A DNA stretch of 17,202 nt, taken from the NCBI GenBank assembly GCA_023415835.1, contig JAEZJK010000009.1, positions 1 through 17,202 on the forward strand. Direction: 5' to 3'. The notes under the pieces are model-generated. The model ran no database searches. It was not told the DNA's origin and was given only the letters and a program-made list of their open reading frames with translations. This document shows, in pieces, positions 6,997 through 14,046 of the stretch. How positions within the stretch are numbered: the first letter of the stretch is position 1; each line of letters opens with the position of its first letter. Both the position numbers and the translations under genes were made by a program. This stretch comes from Bacillota bacterium (lineage in GTDB: Bacteria; Bacillota; UBA4882; UBA8346).

Positions 6997-7404
6997 TTAC
7001 CCCTAACCTTCAACCAAGCAATAGCATTTTACCATATAATTAGCTGACCAACAATTTTATGCCAAAATCTAGGGGCTATCTCCCCCAGGCCAAAATTCAT
7101 CTAATCAAGAAAGACCGCGGTTTTCAGATCACGATCTTTAGTTTTCCCTAGAAACATCCTACCACAAACAACTTTAAAATAAATCCAAAAAATTCTAAAA
7201 TTGATTCACTAAATAAAAGGGTATTTTGGGATTTGTTGAGAATCTTATCAAAGACCCAAAACGCGAATATCTTCTTTGATAATGCCGACCGGGTTATCGG
7301 GTAAACCGAATAATTTAAGACATTCTCTTTCGCTTTGGATTTTTTACTAATCTATGGTCAGCTTGAATAATTCGAAACACTTACAAAAGGGAGGGCTCTA
7401 CGCT
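6997..7404. other. Intergenic region between two divergent genes
   Basis: It is mostly AT-rich with no intact gene. It holds a GGGG...CCCC hairpin near 7070-7090 and the coding-like remnant described separately at 7248-7340. GGGAGGG at about 7389-7395 is the ribosome site of the downstream gene. I could not pick a convincing promoter. Confidence 0.5.
7248..7340 (-). pseudogene. Small coding remnant, family unknown
   Basis: About 30 minus-strand codons read SERECLKLFGLPDNPVGII and then KEDIRVLGL before a stop. A stop lies immediately upstream and there is no start codon. The composition looks protein-coding rather than random, so I read it as the surviving end of a lost gene. I do not recognise the family. 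Confidence 0.25.
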
Positions 7405-7902
7405 ATGAATCGAACCAAAACAAATTCCAATCCTTGCTGTCCCAAGTTTGACACAACTGCCTGGGATGAAAAGGCTCATGAGTGGCGGGAAAAACTGTTT
7501 ATCAAAGATTCCATCCCTCAACTATTTCATATCCCGTTACCCTGGACTGTTACTCCGACGATTGGACGGATGTGGAACCAAGCGCAGCAGGCCGGCGCCG
7601 CTTCCGAACTGAAAGATTTTTTAATGTTGGCCTATGATCCGTCGCCTTGGAAATCAGAGTATTATCTGGCTGTCACCCAAGAAGTTCCCGGAGCCGAGAA
7701 TGTTAAATTGACAGGGACTTTTTTGAGTAAAGTCTTCGACGGTCCATATCAGGATGTTCCGAAATGGATTAAGGAAATGGAGCGATACGTGGCTGGGCAA
7801 GGAAAGACAACCCAAAAATATTATTTTTACTTTACCACCTGCCCCAAATGCGCCAAAATATACGGTCATAACTATGCGGTCGCCTTCGCCCAGGTTGGTT
7901 AA
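7405..7902 (+). CDS. Conserved small protein of the CCP...CPKC family (often labelled hydrolase)
   Basis: This cytoplasmic protein of 165 residues has no signal or membrane segment. Conserved-looking blocks are CCPKFD (11-16), the FHIPLP segment (41-46), VPGAENVKLTGTFLSKVFDG (94-113), and FYFTTCPKCAKIYG near the C-terminus with Cys146 and Cys149. The order matches a family I recall from proteobacteria and other phyla as a putative hydrolase; I know of no proven reaction. The CxxC and the N-terminal CC could bind metal or be redox active. ATG 7405 is used because GGGAGGG lies about 9 bases upstream; an open extension to 7354 lacks a ribosome site. It is a single gene in a gene-poor stretch, followed by a hairpin. 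Confidence 0.75.
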   Translation: MNRTKTNSNPCCPKFDTTAWDEKAHEWREKLFIKDSIPQLFHIPLPWTVTPTIGRMWNQAQQAGAASELKDFLMLAYDPSPWKSEYYLAVTQEVPGAENVKLTGTFLSKVFDGPYQDVPKWIKEMERYVAGQGKTTQKYYFYFTTCPKCAKIYGHNYAVAFAQVG

Positions 7903-7927
7903 ATCAAGCAGTCTGGCCTAACTCTTG

Positions 7928-7958
7928 ATCCTCCCATTCCGGAGCCGGCCGGGAGGAT
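7928..7958 (+). terminator. GC-rich hairpin after the CPKC-family gene
   Basis: ATCCTCCC (7928-7935) pairs perfectly with GGGAGGAT (7951-7958) around a 15-base loop containing CCGGAGCCGG. It starts 25 bases after the stop codon. There is no downstream T-run, so termination would have to be weak or factor-dependent. Confidence 0.4.
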
Positions 7959-8023
7959 TGATAAACAACTGAAAACTAATGATCCCAAATCTTTTTTAGA
8001 AAAATAATATCACTTACCTTAGA

Positions 8024-8212
8024 TTGGCTATTTTTTCAAATATAAACCCATTAACTGGGCCTGCCCTAAAATATGCCCCAAATCATTATCGGGTTACCGG
8101 CGTGGCCGAGTGTTCCATCGATACTATCTTAGGACGGATTTATGCTAGTCCAGATTCCTCACTATCCGGCGCGGAGTATGGGGCAGCCCCTTTCAAGCCA
8201 ATTAACCGCTAA
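8024..8212 (+). pseudogene. Unidentified reading-frame fragment
   Basis: An open plus-strand frame of 62 codons contains ALKYAPNHYRVTGVAECSID, with a TTG as its only nearby start and no ribosome site. The composition looks more like coding sequence than chance, and the surroundings are gene-poor. It could be a relic of a larger gene. I do not recognise it, and the last bases overlap the GNAT gene on the other strand. Confidence 0.2.
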
Positions 8213-8663
8213 TGATTTTTTCATATTTAAACAGGTAAAAACCATTTTGGTCAGGTTGGGTTTCACCAATTTTCCTAAAACCGAACTTTTCATAAAAATG
8301 ATGATTCCTATAACTTTTATACGGAGTTTCTAATGACCATTTATGAACATACGAAAACTCTTTTTCGAGAAAATTCATAGCTAATGTTCCTATCCCTTGG
8401 TTATGACAGTCTAAATCTACAAAGATCGATCCAATCCTATAATACAAATTACCTTTATCGTAAATACCCATTCCCCCAATGATTTTACCATCTTTAACAA
8501 ATTTAAAGACATAGCCATTTTCAATAGCTTCAATTTGTTCTTCTAATGAATCATATCCCGGTGGACCTGAACCATACAATTCAACTTCTTCACTAAAAGC
8601 GCTAATTTTTACTTTTAATATTTCAGCAGCGTCTTCATATTTTGCCCTAATAATAGAAATCAT
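8202..8663 (-). CDS. GNAT-family N-acetyltransferase
   Basis: This is a 153-residue GCN5-related acetyltransferase that should move an acetyl group from acetyl-CoA to an amine; the substrate is unknown. The fold order is visible. The N-terminal IIRAKYEDAAEI (4-15) is the beta1-alpha1 element. Motif A runs from IGSIFVDLDCHNQGIGT (77-93), with the pyrophosphate loop QGIG at 89-92. NHHFYEKFGFRKIGE (120-134) is motif B. The length is normal and the ATG is preceded by AGGAGG. The upstream neighbour on the same strand is a truncated methyltransferase that stops 8 bases before this start, so the two are read together. Nothing points to antibiotic specificity. Confidence 0.88.
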   Translation of the reverse strand: MISIIRAKYEDAAEILKVKISAFSEEVELYGSGPPGYDSLEEQIEAIENGYVFKFVKDGKIIGGMGIYDKGNLYYRIGSIFVDLDCHNQGIGTLAMNFLEKEFSYVHKWSLETPYKSYRNHHFYEKFGFRKIGETQPDQNGFYLFKYEKIISG

Positions 8664-8671
8664 TTTTCCTC

Positions 8672-9091
8672 CTAGATTTCATAATTGCCATATTCAATTT
8701 TAATTCTCTTTCTATCAAACCAATGAAAAGCTTGTGCTACAGTAATAAAATCAATGGAATTATCATTTAAGCCAGTATCTTCTGCACTTCCATTAATAGC
8801 CATAAAATTTTTCATACTCCCACAATACTGTTTACAAGTGCTACACATATTCAAATTTGGTTCTACTGCAAAAATTGTTTTTACTTTATCTCCAAGTTGC
8901 TTAGTAAGGATGCCTATCCCTGCTCCAATATCCGCAACAACGGAATTTTTAGATAATCCTACATTATTTATAAGATAATCTATGAATTCCTGTGCATATG
9001 TCGGGCGGTATTTTAAATAGTCTATAACCTTATCCGTAAATTTATCTTTAACCATTGTCATGTTCCGATCATTAATATATTTATTCTTCAA
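8672..9091 (-). pseudogene. Class I SAM-dependent methyltransferase, truncated at the C-terminus
   Basis: The N-terminal half of a Methyltransf_11-type enzyme is intact. YLKYRPTYAQ is followed by motif I, VADIGAGIG (about 52-60), and FAVEPN (motif II acidic residue). NGSAEDTGL and ITVAQAFHWFD match the usual motifs III-IV. After FDRKRIKIE the match fails and the frame ends five codons later, at about 139 residues where about 250 are usual. The stop overlaps the ribosome site of the GNAT gene, as if a deletion fused the two. The start is uncertain: the TTG at 9091 has AAAGGA 5 bases upstream, while an ATG at 9061 fits the family N-terminus but has a poor site. The missing half carries the rest of the Rossmann sheet, so activity is unlikely. 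Confidence 0.7.
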
Positions 9092-9618
9092 AGCATTTCC
9101 TTTCAAATCAGCGCATGGCTGTGCTACCTATGCCACCATAATATTAATTGTAAACCTCTTCTATGATGCCAACATTACGCGTATTATTTTCGCCAACATC
9201 TTCCAAATCCCCTGTTTCGCTGAGCTATTTCAGTAAAATTTCCCTATACTTAGTTTGACAACCATAAGCAGATATCAATATTTACCCCTAATCCAAAAAC
9301 CAACCCCGCAACAAACTTCAAATACCTCTATTTTTTTCTTTTTCAATAATTTCTTAAGGCCTTTTCCAAATCTATCTTGTTCCGACAATCTTCTAAAACT
9401 AATAAATTTAAGAACGCGATTAATCCGCTGCGTAATACCTGCTCGGAAGTTACCGCAGCCGCCGGAACCTTGCTTTCCGCCGACAAAACCAACAACGATC
9501 GGATGGGCAAACGGAGGATAACCAATCCCTAGAAAATAGTTGCTTACCCCCTAAAAATGGTTCAATACCACAGAAAAATCGTTGCCTAACACTTAAAAAT
9601 CGTTCAATGATAATTAGA
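9092..9618. other. Gene-poor stretch with decayed coding debris
   Basis: No intact gene is visible. Overlapping frames on both strands near 9255-9656 are open because stops are rare, not because of recognisable motifs. The minus-strand frame 9343-9525 (it includes QVLRSGLIAFLNLLVLEDC) has the hydrophobic pattern of a real protein end but no start site, and I cannot name it. A 21-bp array occupies 9532-9615 and the second copy of the inverted-repeat element follows. Confidence 0.5.
9532..9615. repeat. Tandem array of four 21-bp units
   Basis: Four units of exactly 21 bp begin AAAAT-NGTT. Units 1 and 3 share AGTTGCTTA/CGTTGCCTA, and units 2 and 4 share GTTCAAT, so the array is again built on alternating types with a 42-bp period. 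It ends three bases before the inverted-repeat element at 9619, just as the first array abuts the other copy. The unit sequence is different from that of the first array. Confidence 0.8.
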
Positions 9619-9738
9619 TTAGGCGGTTTCATAATTCCTTTTTTCCGGCTTCGCATACAATATATTGATAGACCAAAATAAAACCTACACTATATATTGC
9701 ATGCGAAGATAAATTTTTGTAATTATAAAACTCGCTCA
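9619..9738. mobile_element. 120-bp MITE-like inverted-repeat element, copy 2
   Basis: It is identical to the copy at 4093-4212 except for two substitutions (a T to C in the loop and a G to A in the right terminal repeat), with equal length and orientation. GATAATTA occurs two bases left of the element (9609-9616) and directly at its right end (9739-9746). This could be an 8-bp target duplication, though the sequence is AT-rich and the other copy has none. Confidence 0.75.
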
Positions 9739-9827
9739 GATAATTATTTGAAACCTTTTCGAATATACTATCACCGGATTTATCCACCAGCCGGATCCCA
9801 AATCAAAATTACTGTACTGAAAAAATC

Positions 9828-10661
9828 ATGAACGAAAGTTGGTTTGAAAGAATGTCTCTTTTAAAAAAACAGTTCTACTTGATTGCTGTTTGCCTTTTGC
9901 TAACAGCAGCGCCTGTTTTGGGCTCAGATTTTAAGGTCATCACTCCCTATTGGGGCGTTGTCGAAAATGCATTCGTAAATGATAAATTCGATCTGGAATT
10001 GAAAGATTCACAACCAACCAAGGGCCTGTATTTTCAAACTGTTGACCCCGATAAATACCAGTTGAACCTGTTTATCTACCGGACTGAAGATATTAACTAC
10101 AGCGATCTCGCCGGTGTTAATTTCATCTATGACCGCTATTTCCGGGCCGAAGCTAAGGTTAAAAACCTGATCGGCCTTGGGGTCAATTATCTCCGGATCG
10201 ACCTGTCGGGGAAAAGTATTCCCGCCAAGACCGGGAGTCTGGACACTTTCAACCTTGACCAAAAGATTTCCAGTCTCTATCTACGGATTGGGAGAAATTA
10301 CAGTTATAATCAAGGCCAAACCAGTTACTCCGTTTTACCCTGGATCGGCGGGCAACTGGACCAATCCCGGGGAACCGGATTAGTCGACCCACCCGGTCCC
10401 AATTCAATACCCATTATCATCAATACCGATCAATTCTCCTGGATCGCAGGGGTGAACCTCAAAGCCAATTGGCGCCATTTTCTCCAGTTGGAAACGAAAC
10501 ATTCCATCGCTTATTTTAACAGTGATCATTTAAATAAGAATTCGGCGATGGTAAATCTTTCCCTAACCAAAAATCTGGGCCTCTCCTACCGATACAATTA
10601 TCATCAAACAACCCTAGGAAAAGATAGTTATCACCTTTTCGGCCTGGCAGTATTGTTTTAA
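9828..10661 (+). CDS. Predicted secreted outer-membrane beta-barrel protein
   Basis: The protein has 277 residues. A signal peptide (MSLLKKQFYLIAVCLLLTAA, then PVLGS-DFK) begins at residue 9, so the true start may be the ATG at 9852; neither start has a good ribosome site. The rest lacks hydrophobic helices and shows alternating aromatic/polar strands: YFQTVD, YQLNLFIYRT, YLRIDLSG, SSLYLRIGRNYSYN, YSVLPWIGGQLDQ, FSWIAGVNLKANW, MVNLSLTKNLGLSYRYNY. It ends in YHLFGLAVLF, a terminal Phe after an amphipathic strand, as in the C-terminal signal recognised by BamA. I infer an 8-12 strand barrel in an outer membrane. No family is recognised. It is transcribed alone and ends at a strong terminator. 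Confidence 0.7.
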   Translation: MNESWFERMSLLKKQFYLIAVCLLLTAAPVLGSDFKVITPYWGVVENAFVNDKFDLELKDSQPTKGLYFQTVDPDKYQLNLFIYRTEDINYSDLAGVNFIYDRYFRAEAKVKNLIGLGVNYLRIDLSGKSIPAKTGSLDTFNLDQKISSLYLRIGRNYSYNQGQTSYSVLPWIGGQLDQSRGTGLVDPPGPNSIPIIINTDQFSWIAGVNLKANWRHFLQLETKHSIAYFNSDHLNKNSAMVNLSLTKNLGLSYRYNYHQTTLGKDSYHLFGLAVLF

Positions 10662-10666
10662 ATAAT

Positions 10667-10726
10667 AAAAGGCCGCCGGTTAATGACCTGGCCCATGGGG
10701 CTTGGTCCTAGTCCGGCGGCCTTTTT
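10667..10726. terminator. Bidirectional intrinsic terminator
   Basis: AAAAGGCCGCCGG (10667-10679) pairs perfectly with CCGGCGGCCTTTT (10713-10725). A T-run follows on the plus strand, and an equivalent T-rich run lies on the minus strand. It lies between the converging beta-barrel gene and the mscS-like gene and should serve both. The 33-base loop can itself fold (GACC...GGTC). Confidence 0.9.
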
Positions 10727-10749
10727 AAATCATTTTACCCCTTTGGGTT

Positions 10750-11811
10750 TTAAACCTGTTTAAACTCTATATACTGTTGGGGAAATGGCAGGTTAATTTT
10801 CTCACGGATAAATGCCTGTTGTAACTTTTCGACCATCAGATCCATCACTGTTCCACTGTCCCGATAGTCCTTGATTTCAGCGATGATCAATAAGTCAATC
10901 GAGTAAGGGCCGAAACCGGTATTCAAAATAGTCAATGGCAGCCCTTTGAGATAACTGAGCTCATTGCAAACTTCCGTAATAATCTTTTTTACCTTGCTTA
11001 AGTCCTCATTCATTCCGACCCCGACTTTCAGTTTAACCTTGGCCGACGAGTCGGGCTGGGAAAGGTTGATCAACCGGGAACCGGCAATTTCTTTGTTGGG
11101 AACAATAATCAACCTCTTATCCAAAGAAAGAATCCTAGTGCTACGTAAGCCGATGTCAACCACGTCACCGATCAAGCCATCCTTTAATTCAACCCGTTCC
11201 CCGATATGGTAAGACCGATCAACCAGCAAACTGATACCGGCTATCACATTGGAGAGGGTTTCCTGGGCGCCGAATGCAATTGCCAAGGAGGCGACACCTG
11301 CGGTAGCCAGAAATCCGGTGAGATTAACCTTATACTGTCCCAGGATAACAGTGGCGGCCACAAAATAGATGATGATCAGCCCGACCTTTCTGAAAATGGG
11401 AAACAATGTATCGTCTAATTGTGATTCGGTCTTGGATGCAATATCATCCAGATACCAATCGATAAAGCTCCGTAATACACCGTTTACCAGGCTTGCTACT
11501 AATAATACCATAATAAGGTAGAGGATATTCTCAAAATCATCTACATAACTTTTGACTCCGGATTCGGATACAACAGTTAGATGCGCGGCCAAATAAATCG
11601 AGCCTAAGAACATCAACCGGGTAACCGGCTTGTGGGTGTTCTTGGCCAAATGATCGTCCAGCGAACTGTTTACTTTGGCTGTCACCGGAATCAATACTTT
11701 TTCCCAAATCAAAGTGATCACTTTAGACAGTAACCATCCCATTAAAGTTAAACCAACGAACCATAAAAATTTTTGGTAAAAAGGAAGCGCTTCAATGAAA
11801 GATAATTGCAA
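10750..11811 (-). CDS. MscS-family small-conductance mechanosensitive ion channel
   Basis: This 353-residue inner-membrane channel opens under membrane tension to release solutes on osmotic downshock. Five hydrophobic segments lie at about 13-33, 64-81, 95-113, 147-164 and 167-193. The last is the pore helix, with the Gly/Ala-rich GFLATAGVASLAIAFGAQ. The beta domain follows with SYHIGERVELKDGLIGDVVDIGLRSTRI split across 198-226 and the conserved VPNKEI. The C-terminal alpha/beta domain reaches LPFPQQYIEFKQV. It is longer than E. coli MscS (286 residues) because of two extra N-terminal helices, as in many family members. The start is a TTG, supported by AAAGGAGG 9 bases upstream. A promoter candidate lies in the repeat upstream, and the gene shares its terminator with the beta-barrel gene. 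Confidence 0.93.
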   Translation of the reverse strand: MQLSFIEALPFYQKFLWFVGLTLMGWLLSKVITLIWEKVLIPVTAKVNSSLDDHLAKNTHKPVTRLMFLGSIYLAAHLTVVSESGVKSYVDDFENILYLIMVLLVASLVNGVLRSFIDWYLDDIASKTESQLDDTLFPIFRKVGLIIIYFVAATVILGQYKVNLTGFLATAGVASLAIAFGAQETLSNVIAGISLLVDRSYHIGERVELKDGLIGDVVDIGLRSTRILSLDKRLIIVPNKEIAGSRLINLSQPDSSAKVKLKVGVGMNEDLSKVKKIITEVCNELSYLKGLPLTILNTGFGPYSIDLLIIAEIKDYRDSGTVMDLMVEKLQQAFIREKINLPFPQQYIEFKQV

Positions 11812-11888
11812 TGCTCTTCTCCTCCTTTAATTATTGAGACTAAGTTCAAGATTATTACCAGAATTCCTCCTGCCAAATAATGAAGTGA

Positions 11889-11917
11889 ATAATACTATGT
11901 CAAGTGTTAAAAGTCAA
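11889..11917 (-). promoter_or_regulatory. Sigma-A promoter for the mscS-like gene inside a 21-bp repeat
   Basis: On the minus strand TTGACT (11912-11917), 17 bases and TATTAT (11889-11894) make a near-consensus promoter with a leader of about 75 bases. Further -35-like hexamers lie upstream in the repeat, so alternative polymerase positions are possible. Confidence 0.5.
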
Positions 11918-11949
11918 TTGTCAAATATTGAAAGTCAAATGTCAAAATA
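11898..11949. repeat. 21-bp tandem repeat carrying TTGACA/TTGACT words
   Basis: Two full 21-bp units (11898-11918, 11919-11939) and half of a third begin TGTCAA and contain AGTCAA. On the minus strand these read as TTGACA and TTGACT at 14- and 7-base steps, five in all. The array lies in the promoter region of the mscS-like gene. Confidence 0.75.
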
Positions 11950-12212
11950 AGTTTGGCTTCTGGTTTTACATCTTGTTCATGGACTTAGGCTTTCGAATGA
12001 AGATTTTGGGACTTTAGGCTTTGGACTTTATTAATGGAACTTCCCCTTTATAACATCGTTATTATTATATCGGCAGAGTATTATTGTTAACGTTAAAGCA
12101 ACCAGTTTCTCATACCACGTTGCAACTACGATTTATTGATACTTTACTTGATTTATGTGACCAGATAATGATAAGATTAATAAATGATCAAATCAATACA
12201 GGGGGGAGTCTA

Positions 12213-13169
12213 TTGATTCAAGTTGAGAACCTAACCAAGCGTTATGGTCAACATATCGCTGTCGATCAACTTAATTTTACTGTAAATAAAGGGGAAATCC
12301 TCGGTTTTCTCGGCCCTAACGGAGCCGGAAAATCTACCACCATGAATATTATCACCGGTTATATCTCGGCAACTTCAGGAACTGTCAAAATTAACGGCCT
12401 GGACATCCTGGAACAGCCGCAAGAGGTTAAACAAAGCATCGGTTATCTTCCTGAATTCCCACCCTTATATGGTGAGATGACTGTTAAGGAATACCTTGAT
12501 TTTGTAGGAGATATTAAAAAAGTATCCCAAAGCCAGAAAAAAGCTGATTTTGAGAAAATTATCGACCTGGTTAAAATCAGCGATGTTTGGAACCGTCTAG
12601 TCAAAAACCTTTCCAAAGGTTACAAGCAAAGAATAGGATTGGCTCAAGCCCTAATCGGCAACCCGGAAATCTTAATTCTCGATGAACCAACAGTAGGATT
12701 AGATCCGAAACAAATTATCGAAATCAGAAACCTCATTAAAGACCTTGGCAAAGAACATACCATCATTCTTAGCTCGCATATTTTACCCGAGGTTAGCGCA
12801 GTATGTGAGCGATTGATTATCATCAATAATGGCAAGATTGTGGCTAGCGATACACCGGAAAACCTTTCCAAAAACCTCTCCGCCAGCAGTAAACTTTCAT
12901 TACGAGTGGCAGGACCCAAAGATCAAGTTATTAAAATTTTAAATAAACTTTCCGGGGTTAAAGAAATTCTTCCTCAGGGAGTTAAAGAGCCTAACACGGT
13001 CGACATTTTGGTCGAAGCTAATAAAGATATCGATCTGCGGCGGCCCATCTTTACAACGTTAAGCCAAGCCAATTATCCAATCTTGATGATGCGCTCGCTT
13101 GACCTTACCCTGGAAGACATCTTCTTGCATGTTACCACCGAAGAAGAGCACGTTGAGGAGGTTTCTTGA
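12213..13169 (+). CDS. ABC transporter ATP-binding protein, GldA-like
   Basis: This 318-residue cytoplasmic ATPase would power the membrane complex encoded by the next genes. Walker A GPNGAGKST is at 34-42, the signature LSKGYKQ at 133-139 and Walker B ILILDEP at 153-159. SSHIL with the switch histidine is near 189. A C-terminal extension of about 90 residues resembles the DUF4162-type tail of ABC-2 exporters. The start is TTG 12213, right after GGGGGGAG; it puts LIQVENLTKRYG at the usual N-terminus, while the longer frame to 12084 adds 43 unrelated residues. The stop is one base before the permease ATG, so the genes are translationally linked. Gene order points to the GldA/GldF/GldG type rather than a drug exporter, but the cargo is unknown. 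Confidence 0.93.
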   Translation: MIQVENLTKRYGQHIAVDQLNFTVNKGEILGFLGPNGAGKSTTMNIITGYISATSGTVKINGLDILEQPQEVKQSIGYLPEFPPLYGEMTVKEYLDFVGDIKKVSQSQKKADFEKIIDLVKISDVWNRLVKNLSKGYKQRIGLAQALIGNPEILILDEPTVGLDPKQIIEIRNLIKDLGKEHTIILSSHILPEVSAVCERLIIINNGKIVASDTPENLSKNLSASSKLSLRVAGPKDQVIKILNKLSGVKEILPQGVKEPNTVDILVEANKDIDLRRPIFTTLSQANYPILMMRSLDLTLEDIFLHVTTEEEHVEEVS

Positions 13170-13170
13170 G

Positions 13171-14034
13171 ATGATACCGATCTTGAAAAGAGAATTAAAA
13201 ACTTATTTTCTGACACCGGTTGGTTATATTTTTATGGGTTTTTTCCTTCTAATTTCCGGTTTCTTTTTTGCAACCGGAAACCTGTTTCAAGGCAGCCCCA
13301 ACTATAATAACATGTTAGGCACTATTACTTTTGTTTTTATGATCCTGGTTCCCATTTTGACCATGCGCCTCCTGGCTGAGGAAACCCGGCAAAAGACCGA
13401 CCAACTATTATTAACCAGTCCTCTAAGTGTAACCGAAATTGTGCTTGGCAAATATCTGGCCGCAGTCGCCGTCTTTCTATTAACAGTAGTTGTGACCTGT
13501 ATTTACCCGGTCATCTTGGGCTTTTTTGGTTCGATTGCAATCGCGGAGATAATTGGCGGCTATATTGGCTTTCTCCTGTTGGGGGCTTCATTTATTGCGG
13601 TGGGGTTGTTCGTCTCCTCCCTAACCGAAAATCAAGTAGTCGCGGCGGTTGTCACCTTTAGCTCCCTACTCTTTTTCTGGATTATCGACGGACTACAGGG
13701 GTTTTTACCGAACGACACCGTTTCCGGCATAGTCTTTGTCGGTTTGTTATTATTAGGCTTGACCTTTTTAATCTATCGCAGTACCAAAAACTCTTTCATT
13801 ACCATTGTTACCGCATTGATCGGCGTTTCAATTACCGCCGTAGTTTATTTAATTAATTCACTTATTTATGACGGCCTGATTCTTAGGTTTATCGGCTGGC
13901 TTTCCTTATTAACGCGATTTGAACCGTTTACCCGCGGAAATATAAGTTTGAGTCCAATAATGTATTTTCTCTCATTTATCACTATCTTCATCTTTTTGAC
14001 CGTCCAAATGATTGAAAAACGGCGTTGGAATTAG
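13171..14034 (+). CDS. ABC-2 type permease, GldF-like
   Basis: This integral membrane subunit has 287 residues and pairs with the upstream ATPase. It starts MIPILKRELKTYFLTPVGYIF, typical of ABC-2/GldF proteins where the first amphipathic helix precedes TM1. Six or more hydrophobic segments follow, including IFMGFFLLISGFFFATG, ITFVFMILVPILTMRLL, VFLLTVVVTCIYPVILGFFG, YIGFLLLGASFIAVGLFVSS, GIVFVGLLLLGLTFLIY and ITAVVYLINSLI. RLLAEETRQKTDQLLLTSPL after TM2 is the loop conserved in this family. ATG 13171 has GAGGAGGT upstream; a longer frame beginning inside the ATPase gene is ignored. A 12-base gap with GGAGGGA links it to the next gene. Confidence 0.92.
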   Translation: MIPILKRELKTYFLTPVGYIFMGFFLLISGFFFATGNLFQGSPNYNNMLGTITFVFMILVPILTMRLLAEETRQKTDQLLLTSPLSVTEIVLGKYLAAVAVFLLTVVVTCIYPVILGFFGSIAIAEIIGGYIGFLLLGASFIAVGLFVSSLTENQVVAAVVTFSSLLFFWIIDGLQGFLPNDTVSGIVFVGLLLLGLTFLIYRSTKNSFITIVTALIGVSITAVVYLINSLIYDGLILRFIGWLSLLTRFEPFTRGNISLSPIMYFLSFITIFIFLTVQMIEKRRWN

Positions 14035-14046
14035 GAGGGACATTCG

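Larger units (their letters stand above)
11812..12212. other. Divergent intergenic region between mscS-like gene and ABC operon
   Basis: It holds the mscS-like ribosome site and promoter, the 21-bp repeat, a looser repeat of ACTTTAGGCTTT words near 11980-12030, and a 10-bp palindrome TTAACGTTAA (12087-12096). A weak promoter toward the ABC operon may be TTGATT (12148-12153), 18 bases, TAAGAT (12172-12177). The in-frame extension of the ATPase gene through 12084-12212 lacks family similarity and is probably leader. Confidence 0.5.

Noticed and set aside
9255..9521. Plus-strand 88-codon frame in the 9.3-9.5 kb stretch
   Set aside because: Low-complexity, proline- and phenylalanine-rich translation of AT-rich DNA with no start site.
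4093..9738. Composite transposon formed by the two 120-bp elements
   Set aside because: The copies are too short to encode a transposase, none is found between them, and no target duplication surrounds the whole interval.
12084..12212. N-terminal extension of the ABC ATPase
   Set aside because: The 43 extra residues are not ATPase-like, and a strong ribosome site directly precedes the TTG at 12213.
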